Shown piece by piece: positions 23,330 through 31,239 of a stretch of DNA of 37,323 nucleotides (position 1 is the first letter of the stretch; each line of letters begins with the position of its first letter). The DNA is from Thermoproteota archaeon (GTDB lineage Archaea; Thermoproteota; Nitrososphaeria_A; Caldarchaeales; Calditenuaceae), in assembly GCA_030550235.1 (NCBI GenBank), contig JAUQPU010000006.1, positions 38,797 to 76,119 on the forward strand, in the 5' to 3' direction. The notes under the pieces were generated by a model, which ran no database searches, had not been told where the DNA came from, and saw only the letters and a program-made list of their open reading frames with translations. A program made the translations under genes and the position numbers.

Positions 23330-24151
23330 ATGGCAACTAACCGGGTTTCTACAGGCATCCCAACCCTCGACCGGATAACGGGAGGTGGGCTTATACCTGG
23401 AAAGACATACCTAGTGACTGGCGAAACCGGTGTTGGGAAGACGATCCTCTCCCTCCATTTCCTGATGGATGGGTTGAAGAGGGGTGAGAAGGTAGCATAT
23501 GTCTCGCTTGACGAGAGGATTAATGGTGTGCTGGATGGGGCTATGACGCTTGGCTGGGATTTCTGGACATATTATAAGGAGGGGAGGTTCTTCCCATTCG
23601 AGATACGCATCTACTCTGAGGACCTGGGCCGGTACAGGAAGGACAGCCGCGCATACATCGACACCATAATCAAGATGACACGGGGAGGAGAGGTCTCGCG
23701 AATCGTCCTCGACCCAATCTCCGCTATGGCCTTCGGCGCGGCAGACGACTTCGCAGTCCGAGAATACATCCGCGAAATCATACTTTACTTGGAGGAGAGG
23801 ATAGGAGCGACTACTATCCTGACATGTGACATTCCTTCAGGCTCTACGCAGCTGAGCAGGTTTGGGTATGAGGAGTACCTCTCATCAGGTGTGGTTGTTC
23901 TAGGCCTTCTTAACTTGGATGGCCGGTTAGTGCGGACACTCTTGGTTAGGAAGATGCGTTGGTCTTCTGCCGACCACTCTGTCTACACGTTTGATATAGT
24001 GAGGGGTCGTGGGATAGTGATTGGCCCTACGTTAAGGGCTCTTCAGCAGAGACAGGCAGCCCTTCCATCAGCCAGTCCATCACCTTCTAGGGGCCAGGGA
24101 GTTCAGGTAGGCTCTTCTGAGGAGGCGATGAAGGACTCCTCACCCACATAG
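23330..24151 (+). CDS. KaiC-like RecA-superfamily ATPase, single domain
   Basis: 273 residues with one KaiC/RadA-type core. It opens STGIPTLDRITGGGLIPGKT, has Walker A GETGVGKT (31-38), the catalytic-Glu region AYVSLDE (56-62) and Walker B RIVLDP (124-129), then the ILTCDIPSG strand and the arginine-rich RTLLVRKMRWS region near the end of the core. The last 40 residues are Ser/Pro/Gln-rich and probably disordered. Archaea carry many such single-domain KaiC paralogs with roles in signalling, motility or stress; I cannot assign one. The 3' end overlaps the convergent RPA-like gene by 49 bases. Its TATA box sits in a perfect palindrome. Confidence 0.85.
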   Translation: MATNRVSTGIPTLDRITGGGLIPGKTYLVTGETGVGKTILSLHFLMDGLKRGEKVAYVSLDERINGVLDGAMTLGWDFWTYYKEGRFFPFEIRIYSEDLGRYRKDSRAYIDTIIKMTRGGEVSRIVLDPISAMAFGAADDFAVREYIREIILYLEERIGATTILTCDIPSGSTQLSRFGYEEYLSSGVVVLGLLNLDGRLVRTLLVRKMRWSSADHSVYTFDIVRGRGIVIGPTLRALQQRQAALPSASPSPSRGQGVQVGSSEEAMKDSSPT

Positions 24152-25428
24152 ATTTCGCGCTCACCCCAAGGGTTACTGACAACTCTAACAAAATGCAAGC
24201 TTATCCGTTCACCCTCCCGGAGCTCTTCAATCATCTTCACAGCCCCACCCCAGGCCTTACAGTATATCGAGCCAGACTCGTCCCTGAGCCAGAAACTGGA
24301 GAAGTCAATCTCACCCCTCCTAGTGTCTAGGCGCGTTGTAGGCGACTTAGAAGCCACTTCACCCTCCACGGAGGCGTCAACCATCCCCACACGTAACCCG
24401 CCCACCCTCATGAGCTTAGGCCGCACCTCACCCTCCAACCCAGTAGACTCATACTCAAGCGGTACAAGAGCCCAGCTCCTACCAGCCCGCATATATCGAT
24501 ATCTTCTGACCAAAACCAGCTGACCAGGCCTGAGACCTTCGGAATACACCTTCTCCACACTCTCCCGCGTCACGCCCAGCAGCATCCCTTTTTGTGGGAG
24601 CTCTCGCTCGATCTTGAGGAGGATTGGCTCGTGGGCCTCTCTCTCGGGAATGTATATGCTGGAGCGGATGGAGGTTGTTAGGGTGCCTCCCGAGGACCAT
24701 TTAGCGCCAGCAACGTAGACTATCTTGCCTACGGCTGACTCGTCTAGCAGGCCTACCTGCTCCCTCCATAGGCTCATCTCGGCCTTGACGCCACGCAGGC
24801 CCAGTAGCAGGTCTTTGACACCTACAGCTTCACCCTTCACCGAGACACTACGCTCATCGGATAGGCCCAGGACCGCGGCTCTAAGGTCGACTGCTCCCCG
24901 GGCCTCGAAGACCTCGGGCAACTCTGCGAAGAATTGCTCCAGTGGCGGCTGGCCGGGCCCAGCTTCAGATACTTCAGCCTGCTCGCCCAGATGAACCTCC
25001 ACCGAGCCGTCAGGCCGCTCCCTCGTATAGGCACCCCTCACATATATGGCATTCCCTACAGCCACGCCGAGAGCCTCAAGCCTCCCTACAGCAGCACCCC
25101 AAGCAACAGCGTCAACAACACCGGAAGAGTCTCCGAGCCTGAGGTAGATGGCAGGGGGCTCACGCCTAGGCTTAGATAGGCCTATGACTCGGGCCTCAAT
25201 GTTAACAGAGCTCAATCCGCCCACAAGCTTAGACAAAGCCACGGTAGATGAGGACTGCTTAAGCCCCTCAAATAATCCAAGCTCGCCGGCCACGATGTAT
25301 AAGGCTCCGAGACGTGTGAGCCTCGGGTCCTCAGCAACCCTCCTCTCAACCTCCGCCTCAATCTCAACCCGCCTCTCCTCCCCCACGAGGCCCAGAACAC
25401 GCCTCAAAAGCTCCTCATAATCCCGCAT
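24103..25428 (-). CDS. RPA-like single-stranded DNA-binding protein with several OB folds
   Basis: 441 residues. The N-terminal 60 are helical. An OB fold follows at about 70-155 (VNIEARVIGLSKPR..., IYLRLGDSSGVVDAVAWG, VGNAIYVRGAYTRE) and a C-terminal OB fold at about 345-435 (GMVDASVEGEVASKS, SSFWLRDESGSIYCKAWGGAV, RISLHFVRVVSN). The middle (about 185-340) is beta-rich and may hold one or two diverged OB folds. The LRDxSGxIxxxxWG pattern is typical of archaeal RPA. No zinc-finger cysteines are seen. It would bind single-stranded DNA in replication and repair. Its start is ATG, with a clear TATA box 31 bases upstream. Confidence 0.85.
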   Translation of the reverse strand: MRDYEELLRRVLGLVGEERRVEIEAEVERRVAEDPRLTRLGALYIVAGELGLFEGLKQSSSTVALSKLVGGLSSVNIEARVIGLSKPRREPPAIYLRLGDSSGVVDAVAWGAAVGRLEALGVAVGNAIYVRGAYTRERPDGSVEVHLGEQAEVSEAGPGQPPLEQFFAELPEVFEARGAVDLRAAVLGLSDERSVSVKGEAVGVKDLLLGLRGVKAEMSLWREQVGLLDESAVGKIVYVAGAKWSSGGTLTTSIRSSIYIPEREAHEPILLKIERELPQKGMLLGVTRESVEKVYSEGLRPGQLVLVRRYRYMRAGRSWALVPLEYESTGLEGEVRPKLMRVGGLRVGMVDASVEGEVASKSPTTRLDTRRGEIDFSSFWLRDESGSIYCKAWGGAVKMIEELREGERISLHFVRVVSNPWGEREIYVGEESFIASSEEPT

Positions 25429-25452
25429 CCACAGGTCCTATCCCCGAACCCG

Positions 25453-25464
25453 GCATTTATACCC
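25453..25464 (-). promoter_or_regulatory. TATA box of the RPA-like gene
   Basis: On the minus strand GGGTATAAATGC is centred 31 bases before ATG 25428. The same core GGGTATAAATG occurs before the gene starting at 34979. Confidence 0.5.
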
Positions 25465-25518
25465 TGAACAAAGCTATCTTAGATTATATTCTGGCTTTTT
25501 GACTTGCCCCCTAGAAAA

Positions 25519-25528
25519 GAATATATTC
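25519..25528 (+). promoter_or_regulatory. TATA box of the 25549 gene
   Basis: GAATATATTC, itself a perfect palindrome, is centred 25 bases before the GTG start at 25549. Confidence 0.45.
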
Positions 25529-25548
25529 AAGAGAAGTGACTAGGACCC

Positions 25549-25953
25549 GTGTCAACAAAGACTAGGCCTACGGGCGTAACTATTCTAGCTATTCTGGAGA
25601 TAATAGGCGCGATATTGTCTCTGCTTGGTGCCTTGGCTTTTTTCGCCCTCGGCGCGCTTGTGGGAGTTGTACCAGAGGCAGGGATTATGGGTGGCTTATT
25701 CGCGGCTGTTGGGGCTGTTGTAGGTGGGCTGCTACTAATCTTGGCGCTCGTAGGGTTCGTCCTCGCTTATGGTTTCTGGACAGGAAAAGGATGGGCATGG
25801 ATTCTTGGAATAATATTCTCAATAATCGGGATAATAATTGGGCTGGTCTCCATAATAGGTAACCCCTCAAGCATCATAGGAATAATAATAAATGTTCTGA
25901 TAATATACTATTTAACCAGGCCGCACGTAAAGGCATGGTTTGGTAAAGCATAA
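25549..25953 (+). CDS. Small four-helix membrane protein of unknown function
   Basis: 134 residues, GTG start. It has a short basic N-terminus (STKTRPTG) and then four strongly hydrophobic segments at about 9-35, 42-75, 80-101 and 104-122. A short basic C-terminus with RPHVKAWFGKA follows. A GFWTGKGWAWILGI segment between the second and third helices resembles what is seen in small DUF2127-like and related membrane proteins, but the match is loose. There are no charged residues inside the helices and no cysteines, so nothing points to transport or catalysis. It stands alone, with a palindromic TATA box, and ends in a T-run. Confidence 0.7.
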   Translation: MSTKTRPTGVTILAILEIIGAILSLLGALAFFALGALVGVVPEAGIMGGLFAAVGAVVGGLLLILALVGFVLAYGFWTGKGWAWILGIIFSIIGIIIGLVSIIGNPSSIIGIIINVLIIYYLTRPHVKAWFGKA

Positions 25954-25975
25954 CAGGCACTCTCATCCACCACTC

Positions 25976-25981
25976 TTTTTT
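25976..25981 (+). terminator. T-run after the membrane protein gene
   Basis: Six T residues follow the stop of the 25549 gene by about 22 bases and touch the stop of the convergent lutB gene. Oligo-T runs terminate archaeal RNA polymerase; the evidence here is only this run. Confidence 0.3.
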
Positions 25982-28085
25982 AGCTTGGTTTCTCAAAATA
26001 TAGTATATCGAGTGGGTGTAACACTTCCATTTCTGCCCCTTCTTTTATATGGAGTGTGCAGACGCTGCTCTCAGTGACTATGACTTCGACGACGCTTGAC
26101 TTGAAGAGCTCGAAGAGCCTAGCACCCATGGCCCTAGAAAGCCCTCTGCCTATGGGGCCGTGCTTCATGCCGAAAGTCCCGGCCATTCCACAGCACATCC
26201 CATCCTCTATAATAGAGGTCTCCAGCCCCGCGGCTCTCATAAGTGCTAGAACATTCTCCGCTCCCGAGAGAGGCCTCTGGTGGCAGGGTATGTGGATGCC
26301 GCATCTTTTCATAGTCCGCGCCTTAACTGCTATCAACCCCTCATCAACCAGTCTCCTAAGGAGCTGGAGGGCCTCCATTGTGGCCTGGGATAGGGCCTCG
26401 GCCCTCCTATCACCCCTCAGAAGATACGGGTATACATGTTTTAACGCGTATGTTGCAGTGGGCTCTATTGAGACTATGCTATACCCCTGCTCAACATAGC
26501 TTGAGAGCAGCTCAATGTTCCTGGCCGCGTATCTCTTTGCCTCCTCCCAGTTGCCATAGGATATCGTGGGGTAGCCTGAGGTAAGCTGGGGCGGCAGCTC
26601 AACAGCTACCCCGGCTAGCTGGAGCGCCCTTACCAGGTTCTCAGCAATTTCAGGCCTACAGTAGTTGGCGAAAAAGTCGAGAAAGAGCACCACCTTGGAC
26701 TGGGGATTCGACACCTCCTCCCTAACCCTGCTGAACCTTTTGAGGAACGTCTCCCTCCTAAACTCAGGGATAGGAGCATCCCTGTCAAGGCCGACAATCT
26801 TCTCAAGCAGGATACGAATAGCCCGCGACTTTAGGGCCCAGTTGCTAAGCGGCGCAAGTTGAGAAGCAACTCTGCCGAACCGCTCATACATCATCATAGA
26901 CCTGTCTGCGTATGGATAGCCATATCTCTCTGCAAGGAGAGCCTTGACCCTCGAGATCATGAGGGGGATGTTGATGGAGATTGGGCAGACTTCTTTGCAG
27001 AGACCACATGATATACAGAGGTGGGCAAAGGCGGCCTTGTCAAGTCCGTGGATATTTGCCGTCCAAGGGATGCCTATGGGGCCAGGGTATATGTGGCCGA
27101 AGACGTGTCCTCCTGTGACGCTGTAGGGTGCGCAGATATTCATGCAGGCTCCACACCTTATGCAGTAGAGAGCCTCCCTGAAGACCTCATCTCCGAGCAT
27201 CCTACCCCTACCATTGTCCAGGAGGATTATGTGCATCTCACGAGAAGCGTCCCCAGCCATCGGCGAGCGGCCGGCCATGATGGAGACATAAGTCGTCAAC
27301 CTCTGCCCAGTTGCTGCGACAGCATGAGCCCTCGCAAGCATAAGCGCCTCCTCCAGCTTCTCTACAATCTTCTCCACACCAATGAGGACTATCTGAATAC
27401 GGGGTATGCTGGAGGTCATCCTCCCATTACCCTCATTAGTCTCCAAAACCACGGCCCCTAGCTCCGCTATCCCCACGTTGGCTCCATTGAATCCTACATC
27501 TGCGTTGAGGAAGACCTCGCGGAGTCTCTGGCGGATGTAGCCCATGATTTCTTGTAGGTCGCCACCTATCTCTCTATGTGCCTCGGCTGAGAAGAGGCTT
27601 CTAACGTCCTCAGTGGTCTTGTGTATTGCCGGGAAGACCAGGTGGCTTGGCCTCTCATGCGCGAGCTGTATAATCCTCTCACCCAGGTCTGTCTCCACGA
27701 CTTCTAGTCCGCGAGCCTCAAGCCTCTCGTTCAGAAATATCTCTTCACTGGTCAGTGACTTAGACTTGGCCACCAACCTGGCTCCGGCGTTCCTCACTAT
27801 CCTCGCTACAATCTCTACCGCCTCCTCCCCATCCCGTGCATAATAGACCCTCGCTCCCCTCTCCTCAGCGTTTTTTGAGAAGATGTCAACAAGCTCTTGG
27901 AGCCTCGCGATGCTTCTCTCCTTTATCCTCCTCGCCTCGCTCCTGAAGGCCTCATAGTCCTCCATCTCCACTATAGCTTTCGCCCTCCCCCTGAGTCCCC
28001 TCATCATGGCGGCATACAAGCCTCTAACAGGCCCTGTCCTCAGCAGCTCCCTAACCCTTCCTTCCAACTCCCTATGAACAGTCAA
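25980..28085 (-). CDS. lutB: LutB/LutA-like fusion: 2-hydroxy-acid oxidation iron-sulfur protein
   Basis: 701 residues. The N-terminal 290 form a LUD domain (NVGIAELGAVVLETNEGNGR is diagnostic). Two 4Fe-4S sites follow (Cys308, 311, 314, 318 and Cys357, 360, 363, 367; CIRCGACMNIC and CISCGLCKEVCP). The C-terminal part (about 465-700) is a LutA/GlpC-like CCG region. Its second motif is intact (HIPCH at 598-602, CCGMAG at 631-636), but the first, where CCGxP is expected, reads TSGYP (502-506). Bacterial LutA and LutB are separate and with LutC oxidise L-lactate; here A and B appear fused. The substrate could also be glycolate. The start is TTG with a GGAGGTG site 9 bases before it, 6 bases after lutC. 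Confidence 0.88.
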   Translation of the reverse strand: MTVHRELEGRVRELLRTGPVRGLYAAMMRGLRGRAKAIVEMEDYEAFRSEARRIKERSIARLQELVDIFSKNAEERGARVYYARDGEEAVEIVARIVRNAGARLVAKSKSLTSEEIFLNERLEARGLEVVETDLGERIIQLAHERPSHLVFPAIHKTTEDVRSLFSAEAHREIGGDLQEIMGYIRQRLREVFLNADVGFNGANVGIAELGAVVLETNEGNGRMTSSIPRIQIVLIGVEKIVEKLEEALMLARAHAVAATGQRLTTYVSIMAGRSPMAGDASREMHIILLDNGRGRMLGDEVFREALYCIRCGACMNICAPYSVTGGHVFGHIYPGPIGIPWTANIHGLDKAAFAHLCISCGLCKEVCPISINIPLMISRVKALLAERYGYPYADRSMMMYERFGRVASQLAPLSNWALKSRAIRILLEKIVGLDRDAPIPEFRRETFLKRFSRVREEVSNPQSKVVLFLDFFANYCRPEIAENLVRALQLAGVAVELPPQLTSGYPTISYGNWEEAKRYAARNIELLSSYVEQGYSIVSIEPTATYALKHVYPYLLRGDRRAEALSQATMEALQLLRRLVDEGLIAVKARTMKRCGIHIPCHQRPLSGAENVLALMRAAGLETSIIEDGMCCGMAGTFGMKHGPIGRGLSRAMGARLFELFKSSVVEVIVTESSVCTLHIKEGAEMEVLHPLDILYFEKPS

Positions 28086-28091
28086 CCAATC

Positions 28092-28634
28092 CTACACCTC
28101 CAGCAATATCTTGACGACATGCGGCCCATGTACACCTATAACCTGTCTAAGCTCGATATCTGCGGTCCTGCTTGGCCCCGATATTATCGTGGCTGAGAAG
28201 GCTCCACGCTCTAAACCCTGCTTCAAGATTGGCGCGACTTCCAATAGCCTCCCAACCAACCTCCTCGACTCAAGGTAGGCTATGTGGATTGGCGGGAGAG
28301 TTGAGACAAGCCTGTCTGAGTCATCGTAGTTGAGCTCCAGTATTGAGCCTGTCTCAGCTATTCCTGCTATCGGGAATGTTACTCCTATGCCACAGCGCGA
28401 TATCTCGATGGGGGGCGCTCGAGGCCCTACAAGCCTGGATACTCCGCCTAACCTAGCTCTGATCCCTTCTAGATGTTCCTCCCCACATGTAGCGACGGCC
28501 ACCGGGGCTGCCGCGGCTCTAGCCTCTCTGGCAATAGAGTCTAGGGCCTCATCCCAGCTATCCACGAGCTCTACGAAGCCACCCTGCTCCTTAAACCTCT
28601 CAATGAAGCGGGCCACCAACATATCTGTCGGCAT
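28092..28634 (-). CDS. lutC: LutC-like LUD-domain protein
   Basis: 180 residues, a single LUD domain of the LutC/YkgG type: early helices (FIERFKEQGGFVELVDSWDEAL) followed by the family core CGIGVTFPIAGIAETGSILE, read as CGIGVTFPIAGIAETG and SILELNYDD, and a C-terminal ATIISGPSRTADIELRQVIGVHGP stretch, where SGPSRTADIE and GVHGP are the conserved marks. It is the third component of the lactate/2-hydroxy-acid oxidation complex. It is the first gene of a two-gene operon with the lutB-lutA fusion. The start is ATG, with a TATA-like box 32 bases upstream in the 70-base gap shared with malate synthase. Confidence 0.88.
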   Translation of the reverse strand: MPTDMLVARFIERFKEQGGFVELVDSWDEALDSIAREARAAAAPVAVATCGEEHLEGIRARLGGVSRLVGPRAPPIEISRCGIGVTFPIAGIAETGSILELNYDDSDRLVSTLPPIHIAYLESRRLVGRLLEVAPILKQGLERGAFSATIISGPSRTADIELRQVIGVHGPHVVKILLEV

Positions 28635-28660
28635 GAAGCTACCAAGTCCCCAGACCTATT

Positions 28661-28670
28661 TCCTATATGA
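28661..28670. promoter_or_regulatory. Shared TATA-like element between lutC and malate synthase
   Basis: TCCTATATGA lies 32 bases from the lutC ATG and about 39 bases from the malate synthase TTG. A second AT stretch (GGCATATC, 28679-28686) is about 21 bases from the latter. The 70-base divergent gap is short enough for common regulation. Confidence 0.4.
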
Positions 28671-28704
28671 GCGTTACCGGCATATCTCCGCGGCTGTTGC
28701 GTGA

Positions 28705-31236
28705 TTGAGCGAATACTTAAAACGCTTCGAGACTCATGTATCTGGTATGCTGCTTGTAAGAGCTTTGCAGGATTACTTCGAGCTCTTCGGCGTTAAGGAT
28801 GTTAATGGCCGGAGGGTTAGTGTTGAGGGGTTGATTGAGAGGATTGCCAGAGAGCTGGGGCCTATGTTTGATAGGGTTCTTGAGGAGAGGAGGATGTGGC
28901 TTGAGGATGAGAGGCCACTCCATCTAAAGGGGGCTTTCCCAGATTGGGACGAGGTTTTTACAGATGCGGACGGCAATAGACGCACATTCAGAGAGATCGT
29001 CCAGGGACTGATTGACAACTTCCTCGACAGGGATACCTCCCTGAGGTGGAGGTTAAACGAGAATGTCCCAATCCCGGATGATGCTCATCCTTTAAAGAAC
29101 CCGGGATTGGAGATAACCGGGCCCTGGCACCCCCTGAGCAGGGCGATAAACCAGATTAACTCTGACGTTGTCGTGGCTTTTGAGGATGAGGAGGATGCTT
29201 CTCCCGCGATGTTTGTCCCATACGGCTCAAGGGATAAACACGCGGCCATCTGGGAGGGACGCAGGAACGTTAAGAGGGTATTAGCAGGCGAGATCCCACC
29301 AGAGTATCACGAGCGCGGAAAAGTATACAGAGTTGAGAAGCCACGGAGCAGGTGGCCGACAGTCTTCCACAGGCTCCCCGGAATACACCTCTTAGACTTC
29401 GACGTCCTCCTCGACGGGAAGCCGATACCGGCCATCATAACCTCAGCAGTAATCTACGCACTAAACAACTACGAAGCCCTCAGAAGGGCTGGCTCAGGGG
29501 TCTACTTCTATATTCCGAAGATTCAGACGCCGTCTGAGGCCCTAGTCGTGGAGAAGCTTCTTAGAATGATTGAGGACGCGATAGGAGTCCGTTATGGCTC
29601 CATCAAGATTGCTATGCTCTATGAGGAGGGGCAGGCCGGCAGGTTCTTACCAGTGATACTCTGGGTTTGGAGGGAGAGGCTAATCAAGTCTAGCAACGGT
29701 AGGTGGGACTATCTCGGGAGTCTTATAGAGATGTGGAGAATGGAGAAGGTCTTCCCAGACCCCCAGAACATTACCATGAGCTCGCCCAACATGATAGTCT
29801 ACCAGAAATATAATGCGCTAATGATGCTGATGGCGGGGCTTAGGCATGGTGAGGCGGATTCGGCACCTGTGGGCGGTATGGCCGCTGTCATGCTCTACCC
29901 AGCCACAGACTACTACCGCCGCAACAGATACAACCTCAAGGCCCTCAGAGACATAAAGCTAGACAAGCTAAGAGAGCGCCTACTAGGCCTCATATTCGTC
30001 CCCAGCGAGAAGCTGGCAGTAGGCAGTAGAGTAACTCTCGAGGACGCCCTCTCGGGGAGGGTGAGGGGCAGGCTCTACGACGTCTTTAGACAGAGCTGGG
30101 TTGCGACTAAGGAGGAGTCCTACGTCGCCGCAGGGAACGAGCCGCTCCGAACCGAGGTCTCGAGACTTCAGCGGCTCATAGACGCTGAGGTCAAGCTGGT
30201 GAATGTCGATGGGGTGGCCCTACCCTCAGTGGATAGTGGATTGACGGAGGATGAAAAGAGGAGGTTCCAGAGGCTTGGGCTGCTGGATGAGGAGGGGAGG
30301 ATTACGCCCTGGGTCGTTCCAAGGGAGGAGGTTGAAACGCCTGAGAAGCTATTCACGAGCCGCATCTGGGGAGACAGGGACCTTTGGCATGAACTATACG
30401 ACCCTCCCATAGGCGACATCACCCCTGAACATGTTCAGCATGCATTCTATATGGCGGCAAACTACGGCTTCCAGGTCCTGAACGGAAACCTAGCCGCAGC
30501 AATCGACGACTACGAGCTTGGGCAGAGGTTCATGAACGACCTCGCAACCTACAGAATCTTCGTCACTTGGCTCTGGACATTGATACGACACCGCGCAGCC
30601 TTCAACAAGATGGGCTACTTTAGGGGACCGTGCCTGACGGAGATAGGAGTGATACCTGCAGTCAACCGCGTCAAGTTTGAGTCAGGGACAGCCTTCTGCG
30701 GGGAGCTCTTCCGCAGCCTCTGGGAACTTCACAACGAGTGGGTTGAGGCCTTCTATAGCGAGCAGGACAGGATTGCCGTGCTGAGAATCGCAGCCGGAGT
30801 CCTGGGAGAGGGAGCGGCAAACCAGGAGCTTGTAGATAGAATATTGCCTCTTGTCAAGCAGGCCTACTCGGCAGGCCCCTTCAGAGACTTTACCCTAGAG
30901 GAGGCTGCGAGGAGGATTGCCGAAATGCTTAACGCGGATTTAGAGGCTGTCCGGAGGGTAGTTGAGCTTAATGCCCCGCGGTTTGACAGGTCTAAAGCGC
31001 CAGTCATAATGGAGGTTCTCTGGAGGCAGTTAACCTCCTCCCGCTACCTGCAGCACAGCGCCAGGCTATTATTCGTTATTGCTGGGATGAGCGTTGAGGA
31101 GGGGAGGCGGCTCCTCGAGGCGGTCTTTGCACCCTCAAGGGAGGAGGTGGTTGAGAGGGTGAGAAGGGGGCTGCTTGACAAAAGATACCTCGAGCTACAC
31201 GACTACATCTATGACTATCGACTAACCGGCGCTTAG
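28705..31236 (+). CDS. aceB: Malate synthase, large archaeal (Sulfolobus-type) form
   Basis: Condenses glyoxylate and acetyl-CoA to malate. It has 843 residues, close to the roughly 820-residue crenarchaeal enzyme. Malate synthase marks are the acidic VVAFEDEEDASPA (156-168), FYIPKIQTPSEALVVEKLL, IKIAMLYEEGQAG and the classic NGRWDYLGSLIEMW, followed by FPDPQNITMSSPNM and the acetyl-CoA-side ADSAPVGGMAAVM. The C-terminal 250 residues are helical. No isocitrate lyase gene is in the window, so glyoxylate may come from glycolate. The start is TTG 28705, divergent from lutC-lutB and ending 3 bases from the convergent GH127 gene. Confidence 0.93.
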   Translation: MSEYLKRFETHVSGMLLVRALQDYFELFGVKDVNGRRVSVEGLIERIARELGPMFDRVLEERRMWLEDERPLHLKGAFPDWDEVFTDADGNRRTFREIVQGLIDNFLDRDTSLRWRLNENVPIPDDAHPLKNPGLEITGPWHPLSRAINQINSDVVVAFEDEEDASPAMFVPYGSRDKHAAIWEGRRNVKRVLAGEIPPEYHERGKVYRVEKPRSRWPTVFHRLPGIHLLDFDVLLDGKPIPAIITSAVIYALNNYEALRRAGSGVYFYIPKIQTPSEALVVEKLLRMIEDAIGVRYGSIKIAMLYEEGQAGRFLPVILWVWRERLIKSSNGRWDYLGSLIEMWRMEKVFPDPQNITMSSPNMIVYQKYNALMMLMAGLRHGEADSAPVGGMAAVMLYPATDYYRRNRYNLKALRDIKLDKLRERLLGLIFVPSEKLAVGSRVTLEDALSGRVRGRLYDVFRQSWVATKEESYVAAGNEPLRTEVSRLQRLIDAEVKLVNVDGVALPSVDSGLTEDEKRRFQRLGLLDEEGRITPWVVPREEVETPEKLFTSRIWGDRDLWHELYDPPIGDITPEHVQHAFYMAANYGFQVLNGNLAAAIDDYELGQRFMNDLATYRIFVTWLWTLIRHRAAFNKMGYFRGPCLTEIGVIPAVNRVKFESGTAFCGELFRSLWELHNEWVEAFYSEQDRIAVLRIAAGVLGEGAANQELVDRILPLVKQAYSAGPFRDFTLEEAARRIAEMLNADLEAVRRVVELNAPRFDRSKAPVIMEVLWRQLTSSRYLQHSARLLFVIAGMSVEEGRRLLEAVFAPSREEVVERVRRGLLDKRYLELHDYIYDYRLTGA

Positions 31237-31239
31237 GCG

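Noticed and set aside
23226-23336. 37-codon N-terminal extension of rpoN
   Set aside because: The family starts at MLFPIRC, and the extension covers the promoters of rpoN and of the divergent KaiC-like gene.
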